Shown piece after piece: positions 44,875 through 49,181 of a stretch of 49,181 bases of DNA; the first letter of the stretch is position 1; each line of letters opens with the position of its first letter. The stretch spans positions 1 to 49,181 of the forward strand of contig JAIVJZ010000014.1 of the NCBI GenBank assembly GCA_020199775.1, in the 5' to 3' direction. A program made the position numbers and the translations under genes. The stretch is from Acidobacteriota bacterium (GTDB taxonomy: Bacteria; Acidobacteriota; Blastocatellia; Pyrinomonadales; Pyrinomonadaceae). The notes under the pieces were generated by a model. The model worked only from the letters and a program-made list of their open reading frames with translations, was not told the DNA's origin and searched no databases.

Positions 44875-47199
44875 GGGCTCCGCGTCGGCGCGCAACGCCG
44901 CGAGCACGACGTCGAGGACGATCCCCGCGCCGGCTTTGTCGAGCGGGTCGTTGCCGTTGCCGCACTTCGGTGACTGGACGCAGGACGGGCAGCCGTTGGG
45001 GCACTCGCAGGCGGCGATGGCGTCCCGGGTCGCGGTGAGCCACGGTAGCAGCGCGGAGTACCCCCGGTCGGCGAAGCCCGCACCGCCCGGGTGGCCGTCG
45101 TGCACGAAGACGGTGGGCAGCCCGGTATCGGAGTGCAGCGCGGTGGACACCCCGCCGATGTCCCACCGATCGCAGGTCGCGACCAGCGGAAGCAGGCCGA
45201 TCGCGGCGTGCTCGGCGGCGTGGAGCGCCCCGGGCCAGTCTGCGGAATCGAGGCCCGCGTCGGTGAGCAGCTCCCCGGCGACCGCGTACCAGACCGCGCG
45301 GGTGCGCAGGGTGGACGCGGGCAGGTCGAGCGCCACGGCGTCGAGCACCTGACCCGACGGCAGCCGCCGCAGGTAGCCGACCACCTGCGAGGTCACCTCC
45401 ACCTCTCCCAGCGACACCGTCACCCCGCCGCTGCGCCGCGACCGGTGCGTGGCCACCACCGCGATGTCGGTGGTGGAGCGGGCCGAGGTACTCCACTCCG
45501 GGTCTTCGGGGTGCACGAGCACGAGCCCGTGCTCGAGGTCCAGCTCGTCGACGACGAACGGCTCGCCCCGGTGCAGGTGCAGCGCTCCAGGGTGGACCGT
45601 GGTGCACGCCGACCCGGAGTCGACGGTACCGAGCATCCGCCCGGTGTCGCCCTCGACGACGGCCACCTGCTGGCCACCCGCGCCGCGGATGTCCACGTCG
45701 GCGTGGGGAAGCCGGCGAGGGGACGACCAGAACCACCCTGCGGCGCGCCTGCGTAGCACGCCCTCGGCGACCAGCTCGTCGACGACCGACCGAGCGACCT
45801 CGCCACCCAGCTCGTCGACGCAGTCCGCGGTCAACGGCAGCTCCGCCGCGGCGCACGCCAGCTGCGGACGCAGCACGTACGGGTTGGCGGGATCGAGCAC
45901 GGTCGCCTCGACCGCGGTTCCGAGGAGCGCGGCGGGGTGGTGCGCGAGGTAGGTGTCCAGCGGGTCGTCGCGCGCGACGAACACCACCAGCGCGCCGTCG
46001 CCCGCGCGACCCGCCCGCCCGGCCTGTTGCCAGAACGAGGCGCGGGTGCCCGGATAGCCCGCGACCACCACGGCGTCCAGCCCGGCGATGTCGATGCCGA
46101 GCTCCAGCGCGTTCGTCGAGGCGACGCCGAGTAGCTCACCGGCGTCGAGGGCGGCCTCCAGCGCGCGCCGCTCCTCGGGGAGGTACCCCGCACGGTAGGC
46201 CGCGACCCTCGCCGCGAGGTTCCGGTCCACCGCTGCGAGTGTCCGTTGCGCGCCCAGCGCCGTCAGCTCCGCGCCGCGGCGGGACCGCACGAACACCAGC
46301 GTCCGTGCTCCCTCGACGACGAGGTCGGCGAGCATCCGCGCGGCCTCGGCACCCGCGGACCGTCGCACCGGCGCGTCGTTCTCCCCGGCGAGCTCGTCGA
46401 GCAGCGGCGGCTCCCACAGCGCGACCGTGCGCTCACCGGTGGGCGAGCCGTCCTCGGTGACCGCGGCGCACGGGACCCCGGTGAGCCGGGTGGCTGACGC
46501 CGCCGGGTCGGCCACCGTCGCGGACGCGAGGATGAGGGTGGGCGCCGAGCCGTACCGCGCAGCGATGCGGCGCAGTCGTCGCAGCAACAACGCGACGTGG
46601 GAGCCGAACACCCCGCGGTAGCTGTGGCACTCGTCGACCACGATGTAGCTCAGCCTGCGCAGGAAGGACGCCCACCGTCCGTGCCGCGCCAGGATCCCAC
46701 GGTGCAGCATGTCCGGGTTCGTGAAGACCCACCGCGCGTGCGCCCGGACCCAGTCCCGCTCGGCCATCGGGGTGTCGCCGTCGTAGCCCGCGGCCCGCAC
46801 CGTCGGGAGGTCGAGCGCGGTGACGACGCGGAGCTGGTCGGCGCCCAGCGCCTTGGTGGGCGACAGGTACAGGGCGGTGGCCCGCGGGTCCTCGAGCAGG
46901 CGGCTGAGCACCGGGAGCTGGTAGCCGAGTGACTTGCCCGACGCGGTCCCGGTCGCGATCACCACGTGCCGCCCGGTATGCGCGAGCTCGGCAGCGCGGA
47001 CCTGGTGGGTCCACGGCCGTCCGATGCCGCAGCGCTCCAGCTCGATGCGCAGCGGTGTCCCGACCCAGGACGGCCACGGCGCCGTCTCGGCGGGCCGCGC
47101 CCGCTGGGTCTGCACGTGCGTCAGGGGTGACTCGTCATCGGGAATTCCGGCCAGCAGGCGGTGCAGCAGCGCCTGCCCGCGCCTCGTCCCGTCCTGCAC
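44842..47199 (-). CDS. MrfA/YprA-type DEAD/DEAH helicase
   Basis: 785 residues. Motifs: Walker A ATGTASGKS, DECH in YIVVDECHSYRG, ASAT, then FVRSRRGAE, STNALELGIDIAGLDAVV and QQAGRAGR. The C-terminal DUF1998 region ends in a four-Cys cluster (CECPNGCPSCVQSPKCGNGN). The family includes MrfA, a 3'-5' helicase in mitomycin-damage repair of Bacillus. An N-terminal extension (RPAETAPWPSWVGTPLRIEL) is typical of actinobacterial members. Host gene. Confidence 0.85.
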   Translation of the reverse strand: MQDGTRRGQALLHRLLAGIPDDESPLTHVQTQRARPAETAPWPSWVGTPLRIELERCGIGRPWTHQVRAAELAHTGRHVVIATGTASGKSLGYQLPVLSRLLEDPRATALYLSPTKALGADQLRVVTALDLPTVRAAGYDGDTPMAERDWVRAHARWVFTNPDMLHRGILARHGRWASFLRRLSYIVVDECHSYRGVFGSHVALLLRRLRRIAARYGSAPTLILASATVADPAASATRLTGVPCAAVTEDGSPTGERTVALWEPPLLDELAGENDAPVRRSAGAEAARMLADLVVEGARTLVFVRSRRGAELTALGAQRTLAAVDRNLAARVAAYRAGYLPEERRALEAALDAGELLGVASTNALELGIDIAGLDAVVVAGYPGTRASFWQQAGRAGRAGDGALVVFVARDDPLDTYLAHHPAALLGTAVEATVLDPANPYVLRPQLACAAAELPLTADCVDELGGEVARSVVDELVAEGVLRRRAAGWFWSSPRRLPHADVDIRGAGGQQVAVVEGDTGRMLGTVDSGSACTTVHPGALHLHRGEPFVVDELDLEHGLVLVHPEDPEWSTSARSTTDIAVVATHRSRRSGGVTVSLGEVEVTSQVVGYLRRLPSGQVLDAVALDLPASTLRTRAVWYAVAGELLTDAGLDSADWPGALHAAEHAAIGLLPLVATCDRWDIGGVSTALHSDTGLPTVFVHDGHPGGAGFADRGYSALLPWLTATRDAIAACECPNGCPSCVQSPKCGNGNDPLDKAGAGIVLDVVLAALRADAEPSAVTRAGQAR

Positions 47200-47305
47200 C
47201 CGCGCCCGCTTCCCTGTGTCCGATCCGCCTCACCCGCACGGTAGTCTGCTCCACCGCCGAGCTCGGCAGCCACGACGCGACGCGACACCCCGCACACCGA
47301 CGGGA

Positions 47306-47364
47306 GTGCCGGACACCCGCGACCGAGGTGCCGGACACACGCGACCGAGGTGCCCGACACGCCG
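47306..47364. repeat. 22-bp intergenic tandem repeat
   Basis: Two copies of GTGCCGGACACNCGCGACCGAG (47306-47327 and 47328-47349) and a partial third (47350-47364), in the gap between the helicase and the serine hydrolase. Confidence 0.8.
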
Positions 47365-47368
47365 GGGG

Positions 47369-48295
47369 TCAGGTGAGGGGGGCGCGGACTGCGTCGGCGG
47401 TGGCGGTGAGCAGCGAGCGTGCGCCGTCGTAGCCCACCGCGCTGGGCACGCTGGACAGCAGCGCGACGACGTAGCGGTCGGCGCCGTGCGGCAGGCCTGC
47501 GCTGTGCAGCGTGATCCGGCCGTCCTGGCAGCACATCCAGCCCTGCTTGGAGACGGCGGGCCGTTCCGGTGCCCCCGCGAGCAGCCCGTAAGCCTGGTCG
47601 AACCCGTCGGTCGCGACGGGCGGTGCGGCGGCGAGCGCGCCGAGCAGCAGGTCCCGGTCCGCGGCGGGGAGTTCGGTGAGCAGGTGCTCGTAGAGCGCCA
47701 CGACGTCCCGCGCGGAGGTCACCGCCTCGCCCCACTGCGAAGGGTCGTCCGGCGGCCTGGTCTCGGTGAGATCCAACCGGGAGACGACCCTCTCCACCGC
47801 ACCGTACCCGTCGAAGCGGACCCACAGCGCGTTCATCGACTCGTCGTCGCTGGGCCCCAGCGCGCGCCGGATGAGGTCGAGGTCGGCGCGAAGCACGGGA
47901 GCGCCATCGCGGCGCATCGCCATCACGTCGAGCGCGACCATGATCTTGGTCAGGGACGCTGCATACATCGGCGCCGCGCCTGCCGCCCCGGTCGAGTTCT
48001 GTCCGGTGTGCCGGTCGAGCACGGCGACTCCCAGTGTGGCGCCCGGCGTCGCGGCCGTGAGGGCGTCGCCCGCCGCCACCGCCACGGCGACCGGAGCAGG
48101 CGCAGGCATCGCGGAGCTCGGAGCAGGAGGAGTGGGAGCAGCCGAGGAGTCCGGCATGGCGGACGGTTGCGCGGTGCGGTGCGGCTGCTGAACGCCACTC
48201 GCGACGTACACGCCGCCCATGGCAGCGAGCACCAGGGCCACCGCCACCGCGAGCCGGACCGCGGGCGTTCGGCGCGGGCCCGTGCGTGCCGTCAC
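47369..48295 (-). CDS. Beta-lactamase-fold serine hydrolase
   Basis: 308 residues. An N-terminal membrane anchor (AVALVLAAMGGVYVASGV) is followed by a Pro/Ala-rich linker. SLTK (near residue 115) supplies the catalytic SxxK, SMN the second motif and KQG the KTG-like triad, so this is a penicillin-binding-protein/class A beta-lactamase fold enzyme anchored outside the membrane. True resistance activity is uncertain. CCQD after the KQGWM segment is unusual. Confidence 0.75.
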   Translation of the reverse strand: MTARTGPRRTPAVRLAVAVALVLAAMGGVYVASGVQQPHRTAQPSAMPDSSAAPTPPAPSSAMPAPAPVAVAVAAGDALTAATPGATLGVAVLDRHTGQNSTGAAGAAPMYAASLTKIMVALDVMAMRRDGAPVLRADLDLIRRALGPSDDESMNALWVRFDGYGAVERVVSRLDLTETRPPDDPSQWGEAVTSARDVVALYEHLLTELPAADRDLLLGALAAAPPVATDGFDQAYGLLAGAPERPAVSKQGWMCCQDGRITLHSAGLPHGADRYVVALLSSVPSAVGYDGARSLLTATADAVRAPLT

Positions 48296-48567
48296 AATCA
48301 GGACAGCGGTGGCGAAGTGTGGATCGTTCCCGACTCGATCGGGTGATGAGATTCCGTTACGCTATCGTGACAATCCAGGCGCGCGGGACCCGGCCGCACC
48401 GCTCTACAGCCCCGGCCCGGACGTACCCGCGGCGCGGTCGAAACCCCCGGCCCATAGACTCCGCGGCCAGAGACACCGCCGCTCGGGTGGTGTCGTCGGC
48501 CCACCGCGCCGGTCGACGAGCCCCCGGGGCTCCGGTCGGTGCACCTGCTCTAGCTCCAGGAGGACGG

Positions 48568-49181
48568 ATGTCCCGGCTCATCCTCGCTCAAGGTGCGGAT
48601 CTCGAACTGAGCGCGGGCGACTTCACCGTGGTCGGTGTCGTCGCCGCCATCGCTCTCGCCGCCCTCGCCGTCGGCGCTGTGTTGATGCGGGAGGTGCTGT
48701 CCGCTGACCAGGGCACCTCCACGATGCAGGACATCGGTCGCGCGGTGCAGGAGGGGGCGTCGGCTTACCTCAATCGTCAGTTCAAGACGCTGGTCCCCTT
48801 CATCGTGCTCGTCTTCGCGGTCCTCTTCGCGCTGCCTGCCGAGGACACCGGCGAGCGTATCGGCCGGTCGGTCTTCTTCGTCGTCGGCGCGCTGTTCTCG
48901 ATGACGATCGGCTACCTCGGCATGTGGCTCTCGACCCGGGCGAACATCCGGGTGGCGTCCGCGTCGAACCAGTCGCAGGGCCGCGAGAAGGCCATGCGGA
49001 TCGCGTTCCGCACCGGCGGCGTGGTCGGCATGTTCACGGTCGGGCTCGGCCTCTTCGGCGCCGCGGTCGTCGTCATGGTCTATGCCGGTCAGGCGCCCCG
49101 GGTGCTGGAGGGCTTCGGCTTCGGCGCCGCGCTGCTCGCGATGTTCATGCGAGTCGGCGGCGGCATCTTCACCAAGGCCGC
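48568..49181 (+). CDS. hppA: Membrane H+-translocating pyrophosphatase, N-terminal part (cut by window)
   Basis: At least 204 residues from ATG at 48568 with ribosome site ccaggagg. Multiple membrane spans; DIGRAVQEGASAYLNRQFKT is the hallmark of H+-PPases, and TIGYLGMWLSTRANIRVASA, then FRTGGVVGMFTVGLGLF, follows as in the family. It couples pyrophosphate hydrolysis to proton pumping. The catalytic DVGADLVGK-like loop lies beyond the window end. Confidence 0.92.
   Translation, partial: MSRLILAQGADLELSAGDFTVVGVVAAIALAALAVGAVLMREVLSADQGTSTMQDIGRAVQEGASAYLNRQFKTLVPFIVLVFAVLFALPAEDTGERIGRSVFFVVGALFSMTIGYLGMWLSTRANIRVASASNQSQGREKAMRIAFRTGGVVGMFTVGLGLFGAAVVVMVYAGQAPRVLEGFGFGAALLAMFMRVGGGIFTKA

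Noticed and set aside
44842..45856. Arg-rich frames overlapping the helicase gene
   Set aside because: Alternative-frame shadows in very high-GC DNA; the helicase frame has complete motifs.
47306..47364. Transcription factor array or CRISPR remnant
   Set aside because: Only two and a half contiguous 22-bp copies; such short intergenic repeats are common in actinomycete genomes.

Overview
The window is a chromosomal segment of a high-GC actinomycete interrupted by one complete-looking prophage. Both flanks (1-1659 and 43313-49181) are very GC-rich and carry a Tad/Flp pilus operon, a primase-polymerase protein, an MrfA-type helicase, a serine hydrolase and a membrane H+-pyrophosphatase. The protein families suggest Pseudonocardiaceae, but I cannot fix the genus. 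The middle (1660-43312) has much lower GC, dense overlapping short genes and phage families.

The prophage is about 41.6 kb and is inserted in the gene of a short Flp-type pilin (DUF4244). The shared core CCGCCGAGTAC (1660-1670 and 43302-43312) encodes the end of the prepilin motif G-x4-E-Y. The two gene halves lie at 1581-1670 and 43301-43432. A large serine integrase (41731-43245, minus) abuts the right attachment site.

Layout: (1) 1759-5476, a TetR regulator divergent from three small genes, two of them membrane proteins, and a T4SS coupling-protein-like ATPase. (2) 5607-23519, minus strand, the complete virion and lysis region in transcription order: small and large terminase, portal, scaffold, N4-gp56-type capsid protein, fibre, glycosidase, carbohydrate-binding-like protein, adaptor, nozzle, tail protein, two internal virion proteins, second fibre, two membrane proteins, amidase endolysin, holin and a GlsB/YeaQ-type membrane protein. 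This is a podovirus-type virion; no tape measure, sheath or virion RNA polymerase was seen. (3) 23570-28330, small genes, a DUF3846 protein, and a HATPase / XRE-DUF5753 / DUF397 regulatory cluster likely to set the lysogenic state. (4) 28331-31750, a non-coding operator region, intron-type endonucleases, YopX, and a replication-relaxation protein bracketed by inverted repeats with DnaA-box-like sequences. (5) 31844-41734, mostly plus strand, the early region: ERF annealing protein, many tiny proteins, HNH endonucleases, a protein with a 16-copy 12-bp repeat, and a structured non-coding stretch (37842-38365).

The two most unusual aspects are these. First, conjugation-type parts (coupling ATPase, ReplicRelax protein) sit in an otherwise complete podophage genome. 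Second, the prophage is rich in untranslated structure: two interlocked A-B-A'-B' inverted repeats, a nested stem between the scaffold gene and the gene before it, a possible late promoter/leader motif, and an 11-nt core shared by four distant sites that could be an RNA-pairing seed or a repressor site. No DNA polymerase or replicative helicase was recognised, so replication probably relies on the host.
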